In this document: positions 10,125 through 19,175 of the stretch, piece after piece
Layout of the letters: each line of letters begins with the position of its first letter
Position numbering within the stretch: the first letter of the stretch is position 1
Origin: Flagellimonas profundi
Lineage (GTDB): Bacteria; Bacteroidota; Bacteroidia; Flavobacteriales; Flavobacteriaceae
Length of the DNA stretch: 64,000 nucleotides
Direction of reading: 5' to 3'
NCBI RefSeq assembly: GCF_017313275.1
Contig: NZ_JAFLNM010000001.1
Coordinates: 1,178,001-1,242,000 of the forward strand
Program-made: the position numbers and the translations under genes
The notes under the pieces: model-generated
The model's input: only the letters and a program-made list of their open reading frames with translations
What the model was told of the DNA's origin: nothing
The model's database searches: none

Positions 10125-10502
10125 ATGAAAAACAATACGTTGATACACCTAGGATTGGCACTGTTAAGAATTGTACCATCCGCATTTATGCTTACCCACG
10201 GATACCCCAAACTCATGAATCTTATCAACGGTAATACGGAGTTTGCCAACCCCTTTGGAATTGGTCAGGCACCTTCTCTTTTTTTAACCGTTATTGCCGA
10301 GTTCGTATGCCCACTGTTAATAATTATTGGTTTTAAAACCCGATGGGCAGCTATCCCTACAGCATTTACCATGTTTGTTGCTGGATTCGTTATCCATGGA
10401 GCAGATCCATTCGGAAGAAAGGAAACCGCACTGCTATACCTTACCGTATTTGTGGTAATTATGTTATTGGGTCCTGGTAAATACAGCGTGGACAAAAAGT
10501 AA
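10125..10502 (+). CDS. DoxX family membrane protein
   Basis: A 125-residue protein with four predicted membrane helices and the DoxX-type opening ALLRIVPSAFMLTHGYPKL, followed by the characteristic GIGQAPSLFLTVIAEFVCPLLIIIG. DoxX proteins are small inner-membrane proteins; some act in quinone-linked oxidation, but most have no defined job. It stands alone with its own promoter and meets holA tail to tail with one base between stop codons, with no hairpin terminator in the gap. Confidence 0.85.
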   Translation: MKNNTLIHLGLALLRIVPSAFMLTHGYPKLMNLINGNTEFANPFGIGQAPSLFLTVIAEFVCPLLIIIGFKTRWAAIPTAFTMFVAGFVIHGADPFGRKETALLYLTVFVVIMLLGPGKYSVDKK

Positions 10503-10503
10503 T

Positions 10504-11505
10504 CTAGATTATTTCGGAAAGGAGTTCTTTCAGTAAATCGGCTTGCGCCATATTGCTGGCCCCTACCCCTTTGCCTTTTAAATCCAATCTTCTAAGGCTG
10601 GAAATAATACCGCTCACCCTTTTCATAGGATAATTGCGAGCAGCCACCACATACTCGTTCACAAAATAAGGATTGACCCCAAGTACCTTGGCCACATTAC
10701 CGGGGGAATGGTCCTTGAGCCCGTGATATTGTAACAATTGGGTGAAGAAAGTGTTCAACAGGGTTACTGTGACCACAAAAGGATTGTCCTTTGGGTTTTG
10801 CGCAAAATAATCGATGATACGTGACGCTTTTTTTACATTTCGCTCCCCTATCGCCTTCTTTAGCTCAAAATTATTGAAGTCTTTACTGATTCCTATATGT
10901 TCCTCGATCAACTCCGGCGTTATTTCCGTGGTTGGAGGCACAATCAAAGTCAGCTTATCCAATTCATTGCTGATCTTGCTTAGATCAGTACCCAAAAATT
11001 CCACCAGCATGACACAGGACTTGGGAGAAATCTTATATTTTTTACTTGCCATGGTCCTACGGATCCAGTCCGCTACCTGATTATCGTACAGTTTTTTACT
11101 TTCAAACAGCTCCCCGGTCTTATGAATGGACTTGTAGAGTTTTTTACGCTTGTCCAACTTTTTGTACTTATAACAAAACACCAAAATTGTAGTAGGTTGC
11201 GGATTCTCTGCGTACGGAACAAGGTTTTCGATGGTTCGTGACAGATGTTGCGCTTCTTTTACGATAACTACCTGGTATGGCGCCATCATAGGAAAGCGCT
11301 TGGCATTTGCAACAACTTCATCAACAGAGGTATCCTTCCCGTAAAGCACCATTTGGTTGAACCCCTTTTCATCTTCGGTGAGGACATTTTCGGCAATATA
11401 TTGGGAAATTCTGTCAATGTAATAAGGCTCCTCCCCCATTAAAAAATAGATGGGTTTTGGATTTCCATTATTGATTTCCGATACAATCTCTTTTACTTTG
11501 TCCAT
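10504..11505 (-). CDS. holA: DNA polymerase III subunit delta
   Basis: The delta subunit opens the beta sliding clamp within the clamp-loader complex. The 333 residues match the family length, with the typical N-terminus (PKPIYFLMGEEPYYIDRI), the middle YKKLDKRKKLYK region and a C-terminal helical collar domain. It is on the minus strand and divergent from the HsdR-N gene, with only 26 bases between the two starts, so the promoters of the two genes must overlap each other or the opposing coding sequence. Confidence 0.93.
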   Translation of the reverse strand: MDKVKEIVSEINNGNPKPIYFLMGEEPYYIDRISQYIAENVLTEDEKGFNQMVLYGKDTSVDEVVANAKRFPMMAPYQVVIVKEAQHLSRTIENLVPYAENPQPTTILVFCYKYKKLDKRKKLYKSIHKTGELFESKKLYDNQVADWIRRTMASKKYKISPKSCVMLVEFLGTDLSKISNELDKLTLIVPPTTEITPELIEEHIGISKDFNNFELKKAIGERNVKKASRIIDYFAQNPKDNPFVVTVTLLNTFFTQLLQYHGLKDHSPGNVAKVLGVNPYFVNEYVVAARNYPMKRVSGIISSLRRLDLKGKGVGASNMAQADLLKELLSEII

Positions 11506-11531
11506 TCAAATTATATCACCAGTTTTGTAGA

Positions 11532-11978
11532 ATGCAAGATTTGAATTTTCCACCTTATTCGTTTCGAATCAAAAATAGCCAAAATAGGCAGTACATTTTT
11601 GATGGGTTACGTAAAAAATTTGTGGTGCTCCAACCTGAGGAATGGGTACGCCAACATGTGCTAAGGTATTTGGTGTTCACAAAAAATTATCCAAAAAGCT
11701 TGATCAATGTGGAAAAGCAGCTCACCGTCAACAACTTAAAGAAACGATACGATGTCGTTGTGTTCAATCCCGATGGCTCCATTTTTCTTTTGATAGAGTG
11801 CAAGGCGCCCGAGGTGAAGATCACCCAAGATACTTTTGACCAAATAGCGAGGTACAATTACGAACTAAAGGCGGAGTATTTGATGGTGACCAATGGTTTG
11901 GACCATTACTACTGCAAAATGGACCACGAGAATGAAAAGTATACGTTTTTGAAGGATATTCCTGATTTTAGCCGTTAA
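11532..11978 (+). CDS. Solo HsdR N-terminal-domain protein (PD-(D/E)XK nuclease fold)
   Basis: The 148 residues correspond to only the N-terminal nuclease domain of type I restriction HsdR subunits. The catalytic signature is present: E61, D74 in KRYDVVVFNPDG, and E89-C90-K91 in LLIECKAPEVKIT. There is no helicase part, no hsdM or hsdS nearby and no sign of truncation, so it is a complete small protein. Its position next to holA hints at a role in DNA maintenance, but that is inference. Twelve bases separate its stop from the next gene's start. Confidence 0.8.
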   Translation: MQDLNFPPYSFRIKNSQNRQYIFDGLRKKFVVLQPEEWVRQHVLRYLVFTKNYPKSLINVEKQLTVNNLKKRYDVVVFNPDGSIFLLIECKAPEVKITQDTFDQIARYNYELKAEYLMVTNGLDHYYCKMDHENEKYTFLKDIPDFSR

Positions 11979-11990
11979 TTTGCCTCCGTT

Positions 11991-12992
11991 TTGAAAATCG
12001 CTGTAGTCATACTCAATTGGAATGGAGAAGCCTTGCTCGAAAGGTTCCTGCCCTCGGTAATGGAGTATTCCAAAGGAGCGGATATTTTTGTTGTTGACAA
12101 TGCCAGTACCGATGGGTCGATAGATTTTCTAAAAAAGCACTACCCAACTGTCGGAATTGTTCAGAACAATACCAATGGCGGTTTTGCCAAAGGCTACAAC
12201 GATGGTCTTAAACATATTGAGGCCGACATCTTCTGTCTTTTGAATTCTGATGTGGAAGTGACACCTAATTGGCTGGAGCCCATCAAAAATGCTTTCGAAA
12301 CGCTGCCAGAGGCCGCTATCATACAACCCAAGATTTTAGACCTGATCAAAAAGGACCATTTTGAATACGCTGGGGCCGCAGGCGGATTCATTGATATGTT
12401 CGGATATCCCTTCTGCAGGGGACGTATCTTCCAGACCATAGAAAAGGATGAGGGCCAATACAACGACATCAAGGAAGTTTTTTGGGCCACAGGAGCCTGT
12501 ATGTTCATAAAAAGTGAGGTGTTCCGGGAATTGGAGGGCTTTGACGAGGACTATTTTGCACATCAAGAGGAAATCGACCTGTGTTGGAGGGCCAAAAATG
12601 CAGGGCACAAGGTATATTATGTGGGCCATAGCCATGTGTACCATTTGGGAGGCAGTACCCTATCCAATATGAATCCCAAAAAGACCTTTCTTAATTTTAG
12701 GAACTCCCTGTATTCCATTACCAAAAACCTTCCCAGAAAAAAGGCATTGCCATTGGTATTTGCCAGACTGATCTTTGATGCCATCGCTGCTTTGCGCTTT
12801 GTTTTTCAATTAAAGTTTGATCACTGCTTTGCCATTTTAAAGGCACATCTAAGTTTTTATGCTAACTTTATCAAAATGTATAGAAAACGGGAAAAAGCTA
12901 ATTTTATACTAAAGTACTATGTTACGACATCCATAGTATGGTCTTACTTCGTACATCAAGTAAAGAATTTTAACATTTTAGTAAAAGATTAA
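11991..12992 (+). CDS. Family 2 glycosyltransferase
   Basis: A GT-A fold transferase that moves a sugar from a nucleotide-sugar donor, similar to rhamnosyltransferase-like enzymes of Bacteroidota. It shows VVILNWNG at the N-terminus, VVDNASTDGS, the metal-site stretch LLNSDVEV and ATGACMFIKSEVF, then a hydrophobic, basic C-terminal region that probably sits on the membrane. The start is TTG at 11991: the stop of the previous gene is in the same frame five codons upstream, and no ATG or GTG lies between. It is likely co-transcribed with the HsdR-N gene. The acceptor is unknown. Confidence 0.88.
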   Translation: MKIAVVILNWNGEALLERFLPSVMEYSKGADIFVVDNASTDGSIDFLKKHYPTVGIVQNNTNGGFAKGYNDGLKHIEADIFCLLNSDVEVTPNWLEPIKNAFETLPEAAIIQPKILDLIKKDHFEYAGAAGGFIDMFGYPFCRGRIFQTIEKDEGQYNDIKEVFWATGACMFIKSEVFRELEGFDEDYFAHQEEIDLCWRAKNAGHKVYYVGHSHVYHLGGSTLSNMNPKKTFLNFRNSLYSITKNLPRKKALPLVFARLIFDAIAALRFVFQLKFDHCFAILKAHLSFYANFIKMYRKREKANFILKYYVTTSIVWSYFVHQVKNFNILVKD

Positions 12993-13025
12993 CGAAGCCG
13001 AAAGATAGGTACCTTGCTTTTTATC

Positions 13026-13033
13026 TAATTTTG
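13026..13033 (+). promoter_or_regulatory. -7 promoter element of the OmpA-family lipoprotein gene
   Basis: TAATTTTG is an exact TAnnTTTG match, 54 bases before the ATG at 13088. The TTG at 13014-13016 is too close to be its -33 element. The position is right for an abundant envelope protein with a leader of about 45 bases. Confidence 0.4.
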
Positions 13034-13087
13034 GTGTAGTTTTTTAACATTTGATAATCTAACAATCCTTAAATTATACTCTGAACT

Positions 13088-13960
13088 ATGAAAAAAGTTT
13101 TTCTAGGAACATTGGCAATGACAGTTCTATTATCCTCTTGCGTATCGCAGAAGAAATATGCTGATCTGGAAGCCAAACACAAAGAAACCCAAGACCTATT
13201 GAATTCAGCAACCGTTAAGTTGAACGATTGCTTGGAAGAAAAAGCAACTGCTGATTCCAGATTGAAAACCCTCGAAGATCAAAATGCATTCCTTAAAGCG
13301 AACAACCAAGAGCTCATCAACAACATGGGTAACTTGACAACGCTTACTACAAAAGGTGCTGAAAACCTTGAAAAATCATTGGAAAGTCTACGAGAAAAAG
13401 ACCTTACCATCAGAAAATTACAAGATGCCGTTACACGTAGAGACTCTGTAAACCTTGCTTTGGTACAGAGCCTAAAAGGTGTGCTGGGCAACTTGGATGA
13501 CGAAGACATCGAAATCAGTGTTGAAAAAGGTGTGGTATTCGTATCCATTTCTGATAAATTGTTGTTTAGAAGCGGAAGCTACAACGTAACAAGTGCAGCT
13601 AAAGAAGTGCTTGGAAAAGTGGCCAAAGTGGTAAACAACAAGCCTGACTTCGAGTTTATGGTAGAAGGACACACCGATAATGTACCTTACAGAAGCGGTG
13701 TTCTATTGGACAACTGGGATTTGAGCGCCAAAAGAGCAACATCCGTTGTGAGAATCCTTCAAAACGATTTTGGTGTAGACCCAGCAAGAATGACAGCAGC
13801 TGGACGTAGCTACTACGTACCACTTGTTGATAACGATACTTCTGCCAATAGAGCCAAAAACAGAAGAACAAGAATTGTTGTACTTCCAAAAATCGATCAG
13901 TTCTATAACATGATCGAAGAAGGAATGAAAGATCCTGCTATCGGTGGTACAGGAAAATAA
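13088..13960 (+). CDS. OmpA-family lipoprotein with coiled coil and peptidoglycan-binding domain
   Basis: The signal peptide ends in a lipobox, LLSSC, with Cys18 as the lipidated residue. Residues 22 to about 130 form a coiled coil (heptad-like, rich in Leu, Glu and Lys). Residues about 150-275 are an OmpA C-terminal domain with FMVEGHTDNVPYRSG, the WDLSAKRA helix and NRAKNRRTRIVVLP, which carry the Asp and Arg used to bind diaminopimelate in peptidoglycan. It therefore probably links the outer membrane to the cell wall. It has its own promoter and is followed by a strong terminator. A diverged paralogue lies at 25.2 kb. Confidence 0.93.
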   Translation: MKKVFLGTLAMTVLLSSCVSQKKYADLEAKHKETQDLLNSATVKLNDCLEEKATADSRLKTLEDQNAFLKANNQELINNMGNLTTLTTKGAENLEKSLESLREKDLTIRKLQDAVTRRDSVNLALVQSLKGVLGNLDDEDIEISVEKGVVFVSISDKLLFRSGSYNVTSAAKEVLGKVAKVVNNKPDFEFMVEGHTDNVPYRSGVLLDNWDLSAKRATSVVRILQNDFGVDPARMTAAGRSYYVPLVDNDTSANRAKNRRTRIVVLPKIDQFYNMIEEGMKDPAIGGTGK

Positions 13961-13989
13961 GAACTAAGCTTAATAAGCTTAAAATAGGA

Positions 13990-14012
13990 AAGCGGCCAAT
14001 CGGCCGCTTTTT
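13990..14012. terminator. Bidirectional intrinsic terminator between the OmpA lipoprotein and Sua5 genes
   Basis: A GC-rich hairpin AGCGGCC / GGCCGCT with a four-base loop is followed by a run of six T on the + strand and preceded by A residues, which give T on the - strand. It lies between convergent genes, so it can end transcription from both sides. Confidence 0.85.
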
Positions 14013-14015
14013 TAT

Positions 14016-14636
14016 TTAATATATCTCAAGACTTCCCTTGCCTTCACGAATCACTTCCGGTTCATCTCCGGAGAGGTCGATTACGGTAGAGCCCACATTA
14101 TCACCATATCCCCCATCAATCACAACATCCACAAGGTTCTGCCACTTCTCAAAAATAAGTTCGGGGTCTGTGGTATATTCCAAAATATCATCATCATCAC
14201 GAATGGAAGTAGAAACAATGGGATGCCCCAATCCTTTCACCAATGCGCGGGCAATATTATTGTCAGGAACACGGATACCTACTGTTTTTTTCTTTTTAAA
14301 ATCCTTTGGAAGATTGTTGTTTCCAGGTAGAATAAAAGTATATGGTCCGGGTAGGGTTCTTTTCAAAATCTTAAATGTAGGAGTGTCTATTTGCCTAACA
14401 TAATCCGATAAATTGCTCAAATCTGCACAAATAAAGGACCAATTCGCCTTTTCCAGCTTTACTCCTTTTATACGGGCAATTCGTTGTAGTGCCTTGGAGT
14501 TTGTAATATCGCAACCAAGTCCGTACACCGTATCGGTAGGGTAAATTACAAGCCCGCCCTTCTTGAGCACATCCACTACTTGCTGAACCTGCTTTGGGTT
14601 AGGGTTTTCTTCGTAAAGTTTTATAAGCTCAGCCAT
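14016..14636 (-). CDS. L-threonylcarbamoyladenylate synthase (Sua5/YciO/YrdC family)
   Basis: These enzymes make threonylcarbamoyl-AMP from threonine, bicarbonate and ATP for the t6A37 modification of tRNAs that read ANN codons. The family signature GLVIYPTDTVYGLGCDI is near the N-terminus, with a single YrdC domain of about 206 residues. I chose ATG 14636. A longer frame from TTG 14681 exists, but that TTG lies inside a perfect promoter element (TATCTTTG), so it would not be transcribed as a start. The family includes YciO-like proteins of less certain role. Confidence 0.88.
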   Translation of the reverse strand: MAELIKLYEENPNPKQVQQVVDVLKKGGLVIYPTDTVYGLGCDITNSKALQRIARIKGVKLEKANWSFICADLSNLSDYVRQIDTPTFKILKRTLPGPYTFILPGNNNLPKDFKKKKTVGIRVPDNNIARALVKGLGHPIVSTSIRDDDDILEYTTDPELIFEKWQNLVDVVIDGGYGDNVGSTVIDLSGDEPEVIREGKGSLEIY

Positions 14637-14678
14637 TCTTTGTCCAAATAAGTGCAAATAAGCATAAGGAATTGAATA

Positions 14679-14686
14679 CAAAGATA
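14679..14686 (-). promoter_or_regulatory. -7 promoter element of the Sua5-family gene
   Basis: On the minus strand this reads TATCTTTG, an exact TAnnTTTG match 42 bases before the ATG at 14636. A short inverted repeat, ATAGGC-acaaa-GCCTAT at 14710-14726, lies just upstream in the -33 region and could be an operator or chance. Confidence 0.45.
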
Positions 14687-14873
14687 CTACTTATTACGGC
14701 GTGCATAACATAGGCACAAAGCCTATTGAACATATAAAAAGCACCTAACCTCCAATAATCTTGAAATCGATATAAATGGAAAAGAGCCATTCATCAATTC
14801 ATACCGCCTATTGGTTAATCTACTCCAATTTTTACACGAAAAATGCCTCACCTTTAAATAAAAACACATCCCA

Positions 14874-15485
14874 ATGAAATTAAAGGAAATGGTTACGCCA
14901 TTGATATGCCTCATGTTACTGCTATATCTATCTGGTTGTAACAGCTCCACCAAATCCAATAAAGAACCTTTCAATGCAAATGCAACTTTGGAGCAACTGG
15001 ACACACTACTGGGCCAACTCCAAGGTATAGACAGCTTTGATTGTAAAAATCTGGATGAGATAGTCACCATTAATGAAGATATGCGAAGAATAGTGGAAAA
15101 CATTCGAAGCATTGATGAATTTGATAGGCTGGTCGAAGCATATCAAGCCAAGGAGCATCAAATTACTTTTTCATTTTCCGAAGACAAACAGATAGGGGTT
15201 TTCTCTTGGCACACAAAAATGGACTGTTTGGGACACATTATTAAAAATATTTCCCTTTATAAATCCAATGGTAAGGTCATTGCCTCTTCCCTATACGGAA
15301 AATCATTGATATTCAATAGTATAGGTTCAATACAAAAAGACAATGGCAACGTAGTTTACCTCTTGAATGGGGGAACCACCTCGGAAGAACCAGCTATTAT
15401 GGGGTATACCATAACCAATGGGTACTTGGTGGAATCAACAATACCGGTAGCAGAAAAAACTTATGTTAACAACCTACATAACTAA
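14874..15485 (+). CDS. Putative lipoprotein of unknown function, first of a tandem related pair
   Basis: I do not recognise the family. The N-terminus is a lipoprotein signal with lipobox LSGC (Cys22), followed by a Ser/Lys/Asn-rich linker. An acidic helical region (residues about 35-85) comes next, then a beta-rich domain with FSFSEDKQIGVFSWHTKM and ISLYKSNGKVI. The same pattern (FSWDTRLGG, IVLYSSTHGL, VYLFKGSG) is found in the next gene, so the two are related. The 3' end overlaps the next frame by 23 bases if that gene starts at its ATG. About 190 bases upstream hold no gene. Confidence 0.7.
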   Translation: MKLKEMVTPLICLMLLLYLSGCNSSTKSNKEPFNANATLEQLDTLLGQLQGIDSFDCKNLDEIVTINEDMRRIVENIRSIDEFDRLVEAYQAKEHQITFSFSEDKQIGVFSWHTKMDCLGHIIKNISLYKSNGKVIASSLYGKSLIFNSIGSIQKDNGNVVYLLNGGTTSEEPAIMGYTITNGYLVESTIPVAEKTYVNNLHN

Positions 15486-16806
15486 TGCTTTGAAACCTAT
15501 AAAATTAGTAATCGTATTCCCATTTTTAGCTGTATTGTTTCTTCAGTGCAAAAATAAGGCCCCAGATATGCCTGGTTCCAACAACAGCATTTCTGGGACT
15601 GATTCCATTTCCAATCTTTTCATCAAACTAAACCAGCTTGATACAGAAGACACTGATTTTTACGAACAAGCTGTAACAATAAACCAGAAAATAGCTGGGT
15701 TTCTAAATGCTATAGATCACCCTGATACTGTTTATGAATTTTTGAAAGAAGACATTGGGGAAGAGTTGTCCATTGCTATTTCGAGAGATACTTCAATCAT
15801 TGCCTTTTCTTGGGACACCAGATTGGGAGGTTCAAGTCCTGAAGTAAAATCCATTGTATTGTATAGCAGCACTCATGGGTTGGAATCATTTGTTTTAAAT
15901 GAAGCATCTCCAAGATTCACCGATATTTACACGCTTGACCGTAAAACGCAAGAACCCGTTTATCTGTTCAAAGGCTCCGGTCGATCATCAGTTGTCGACA
16001 TTTTTATCTCACTCAATGCCTTTGTTATGGATAATAATGGCTTAAAAAAAGCCCATATTTTTCCTGAAAATCAGCATTCGATGTACATCAACCATATTTT
16101 GGATGACCCTATGGACTTTATCGTAATTGATGGTGCCTCCAAAATATATATTCCAAATAAAGCCTATCCAGACAACAATTGGGGATTAACCTACGAAATG
16201 CTCTACTTTAACGGAAAAAGCTATCAACAAGAAATGGCACAAATAGATGAACCTCTAATAGAAGGTGTTTTTAACGGAGTTGAAAATTATGAGAACGGAT
16301 TTTTAAATGGCTCGGAAAAGCCTATCGTTACCATACAAAACGGAGATTCGTCTTCTTACAAACTCATTTTTAAGGATAGTACCAAAATTGACTATAGCTA
16401 TAATCCAAATGAAGAAATAACCGAATTGAAGATTAAGGCAAATTACATAAACCAACCACCCATAGTACTTTCTTACAGTGCATACAATGCTCGGCTATTG
16501 GCCAAGCAAAACCAATATTTGTTTGTGGAACTATCCGGAACCCCAACTAGTTCCCCTTTATTGATTTATGACATTCAAAAACAGCAATATGTTTCCAGCA
16601 TCTCCCAATCAGGAATCAAACTTTACGAGGATGCCCTACTGTTTGCACAACCTATCAGCCAAATGGATTCGTTAGGGAATAAGCCTAACTGTAATCCAGC
16701 ATTTGGGGACCAAACGAGTTATTATAAAACCTTTCTACTGGAATACAGGTCAACCTATCCTACGGTAAAAGCAACAGGACAGACATATTGCGGATTCGCT
16801 GAATAA
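15463..16806 (+). CDS. Putative lipoprotein of unknown function, second of a tandem related pair
   Basis: Unrecognised family. The N-terminal half (to about residue 210) is homologous by eye to the preceding gene: helical acidic segment, then AISRDTSIIAFSWDTRLGG and SIVLYSSTHGLESF. The C-terminal 240 residues have no counterpart there and look beta-rich. The lipobox is VLFLQC. Two starts are possible: ATG 15463, overlapping the previous gene by 23 bases, or TTG 15490, just after its stop, which gives a tidier 20-residue signal peptide (MKPIKLVIVF...LFLQC). The pair is probably co-transcribed. An outer-membrane or periplasmic location is inferred. Confidence 0.7.
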   Translation: MLTTYITNALKPIKLVIVFPFLAVLFLQCKNKAPDMPGSNNSISGTDSISNLFIKLNQLDTEDTDFYEQAVTINQKIAGFLNAIDHPDTVYEFLKEDIGEELSIAISRDTSIIAFSWDTRLGGSSPEVKSIVLYSSTHGLESFVLNEASPRFTDIYTLDRKTQEPVYLFKGSGRSSVVDIFISLNAFVMDNNGLKKAHIFPENQHSMYINHILDDPMDFIVIDGASKIYIPNKAYPDNNWGLTYEMLYFNGKSYQQEMAQIDEPLIEGVFNGVENYENGFLNGSEKPIVTIQNGDSSSYKLIFKDSTKIDYSYNPNEEITELKIKANYINQPPIVLSYSAYNARLLAKQNQYLFVELSGTPTSSPLLIYDIQKQQYVSSISQSGIKLYEDALLFAQPISQMDSLGNKPNCNPAFGDQTSYYKTFLLEYRSTYPTVKATGQTYCGFAE

Positions 16807-16817
16807 TGTTTTTATAA

Positions 16818-19034
16818 TCAATCCTCTTTACTGTAAAACCCAATATCATCCAAAACAACAACCCCCAAAGTATCTTTGTCAAAAATCAGGTCGATGCTTT
16901 TTAAGTTATTCAACTTCAAGCTATCGTTCTGTTTCAGAAAAGCAGAGATGGGGACGTAACAACTCTTCAGTTGGGTTTCCGAATTTTTACCGATCATATC
17001 CTTGTCCAAAAACTTAAACTTGGTGAATTTGGTCTTAATGACTCCTGGAAGCTTATTTGTTTCAGCTATTTCCACTGCTGCCGAATTGCCAATACTGTCC
17101 TTGAGCATAATGCTGAAATTATATCCGGCTTTTGGTGACTCGGTCTTTTCTTTCCCTTTATTGACTTCCAATTCGGAAATGTCGCCCATGGCCAAGGAAA
17201 ACGCCAAGGTATCGGCTTTTCCTAAATTCTTTAAAGTATCTGGCAATCCGATTTTATATATGGGGATGGAATCACTTTGCACCTCTTTGCCATGGCTCCA
17301 ACCAAGGACCAACGCATTGTTTTGTTGGCTTCCCCCATCCCTGGCATCCAGTTCTGTTTCACGCCAGACCTTAAAATTTTCCGCCTGCAGCTGTATTCCA
17401 TTGGCTGCCTTGGTCACATCCAGACCTCCTTCGAAATTGACAAGTATACTTTTATGAATATCGCTGTACTGGCTTCTATAATCTTCTTGGGGCAACCAAT
17501 TACTCACCAAATCCACATTTTTGAACATGGGTTGATAATCCTTGCTCCCGTTTAGCACAGCTTCCGCAAAAGCGCTCACATACACCTTGGCAACTTGACG
17601 TTGTTCCTCACCCTTGACCAAAGGTCCGAGATTCAGCAACCATTTCATGGGAGCCCCAAAATCGGAGCGTCCCCAAGTAGAGTTAAACTGGCCATGGTTC
17701 GCATGGTTCATATACAAACCTGCTTTAAAACCATCAAAACCATCCGAAAACTGTAAACGATGGAAAGGGCGCATGCCCCAAAAACTGGTTTCATCCGAAT
17801 CGTAAGCACCTTGTATGGACAAATAATTGATGTCTCTTAAACTAATTTCACGATTGTACCTATAATCGGTAGGAGCGATGGTTATGATGCCTTTTATACC
17901 AAAACCAAAATCAAACTTTTCGTTGGCGTTATCCGGAAATCTATCCAGTTGGTTGAACGCAGCGGCTATGGATACAGCCTCCCCGCCCCTGGAATGCCCC
18001 ACAAGAACGATATTGTCCATGTCTACTTTACCAGCCAATTCGGAATTACTGTCTTGGTTCCATTTTTTCCATTGCTGCAGATGTTTGAGCAACAACCATC
18101 CACGAGTGGGCATTTCCTTTCCTCTAAAATCACCGGACCAGTGCCCGTTGATAAAATTTTCATCAACGGAAACACCTATCATTCCCCTACTGGCCAAAAG
18201 CTCCCCAAGATAAGCGTAGCCACCATCAGAATAATCGAGCATACTGTGGTTGCCGTGTACCATCATCACCATGGGGAAAGGACCTTCGCCTTTGGGCATG
18301 TAAACACGGGCATTCAACGGGAAACTATCCACCCCGAACCCCCAATATTTTTCGCGCCACTTTTTCTTTTTTCCCTTCCAGTCAGGAAGCAATTTTGATG
18401 CATCCACGGTAGGTGTCTTTATTTTTACACCATCGGCATATTCCGGTCTTTTTTCATCGGTTCCACTACCGTAGGTAAAAACCTCTACATCAAATTTGCC
18501 TTTTGTTGATGGGTCATCGATACCCATTTCACTTAATGTACTACTATCTGCGGCTTCCGATTCCGATGATGCATCCACATAAGGATCACCATCCAAAGCA
18601 TTGAATCCATAAAACCCTAAAACCATCAGCACGACCCCTAAAACAACAAGAATGCCTCCAGTTCCCCTGTTTTTCTTTTTGATGATTTGCCAAATCCCAA
18701 AGGTGAGCAATACCAAACAGATAAAACCGAACAATGCGAGGCCATAAAACAAAATGGGTGGCCACCTAAAGGCATACATCCGCATAAGGTAAAGGGCCAA
18801 AAGTCCAGCTGTAAAAGTTGTAACAAACGGTAAGGGTATCTTTTTTATCAAGGGTACCAACCAGTTAAGTAGCAGTTTTAAAACAACGAGCAGCACAATA
18901 CCTATCAATATGCCTATAACCATAGTAACCCAAGCGGGATAACCAATAGCGTAATGATAACCTGCTACTCCAAAAAGGGTGATCACAAGTATAGCAACTG
19001 CCAAAAAAACAGGTTTGAGAAATAGATTCTTCAT
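16818..19034 (-). CDS. Membrane-anchored alpha/beta hydrolase
   Basis: The first 150 residues contain about five membrane helices. A soluble domain follows with the alpha/beta hydrolase features VMMVHGNHSM (oxyanion region) and the nucleophile elbow VGHSRGGEA; a later Asp (GAYDSDE) and His (YMNHANHGQFN) are good candidates for the rest of the triad. The last 200 residues look like a beta-rich domain. The hydrolase core resembles the dienelactone hydrolase or platelet-activating-factor acetylhydrolase types. The substrate is unknown. It lies 141 bases downstream of the UvrD-type helicase on the same strand and ends 11 bases from the convergent lipoprotein gene. Confidence 0.78.
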   Translation of the reverse strand: MKNLFLKPVFLAVAILVITLFGVAGYHYAIGYPAWVTMVIGILIGIVLLVVLKLLLNWLVPLIKKIPLPFVTTFTAGLLALYLMRMYAFRWPPILFYGLALFGFICLVLLTFGIWQIIKKKNRGTGGILVVLGVVLMVLGFYGFNALDGDPYVDASSESEAADSSTLSEMGIDDPSTKGKFDVEVFTYGSGTDEKRPEYADGVKIKTPTVDASKLLPDWKGKKKKWREKYWGFGVDSFPLNARVYMPKGEGPFPMVMMVHGNHSMLDYSDGGYAYLGELLASRGMIGVSVDENFINGHWSGDFRGKEMPTRGWLLLKHLQQWKKWNQDSNSELAGKVDMDNIVLVGHSRGGEAVSIAAAFNQLDRFPDNANEKFDFGFGIKGIITIAPTDYRYNREISLRDINYLSIQGAYDSDETSFWGMRPFHRLQFSDGFDGFKAGLYMNHANHGQFNSTWGRSDFGAPMKWLLNLGPLVKGEEQRQVAKVYVSAFAEAVLNGSKDYQPMFKNVDLVSNWLPQEDYRSQYSDIHKSILVNFEGGLDVTKAANGIQLQAENFKVWRETELDARDGGSQQNNALVLGWSHGKEVQSDSIPIYKIGLPDTLKNLGKADTLAFSLAMGDISELEVNKGKEKTESPKAGYNFSIMLKDSIGNSAAVEIAETNKLPGVIKTKFTKFKFLDKDMIGKNSETQLKSCYVPISAFLKQNDSLKLNNLKSIDLIFDKDTLGVVVLDDIGFYSKED

Positions 19035-19175
19035 AGAGTTGGTCGGTTTGGTCTAAAAATTCAAAATAATGGATTTGAATTTAATGATTTTTAACCACTC
19101 AACTGAACTCTCGAAAATTAATTGGAAAATTGCTAAACCAGTAACGGTTTCATTATTGGAAAGCGAAAATATGCA

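Noticed and set aside
11532..11978. Remnant of a type I restriction system
   Set aside because: No hsdM, hsdS or helicase fragments are nearby and the catalytic residues are intact, so a decayed system is unlikely.
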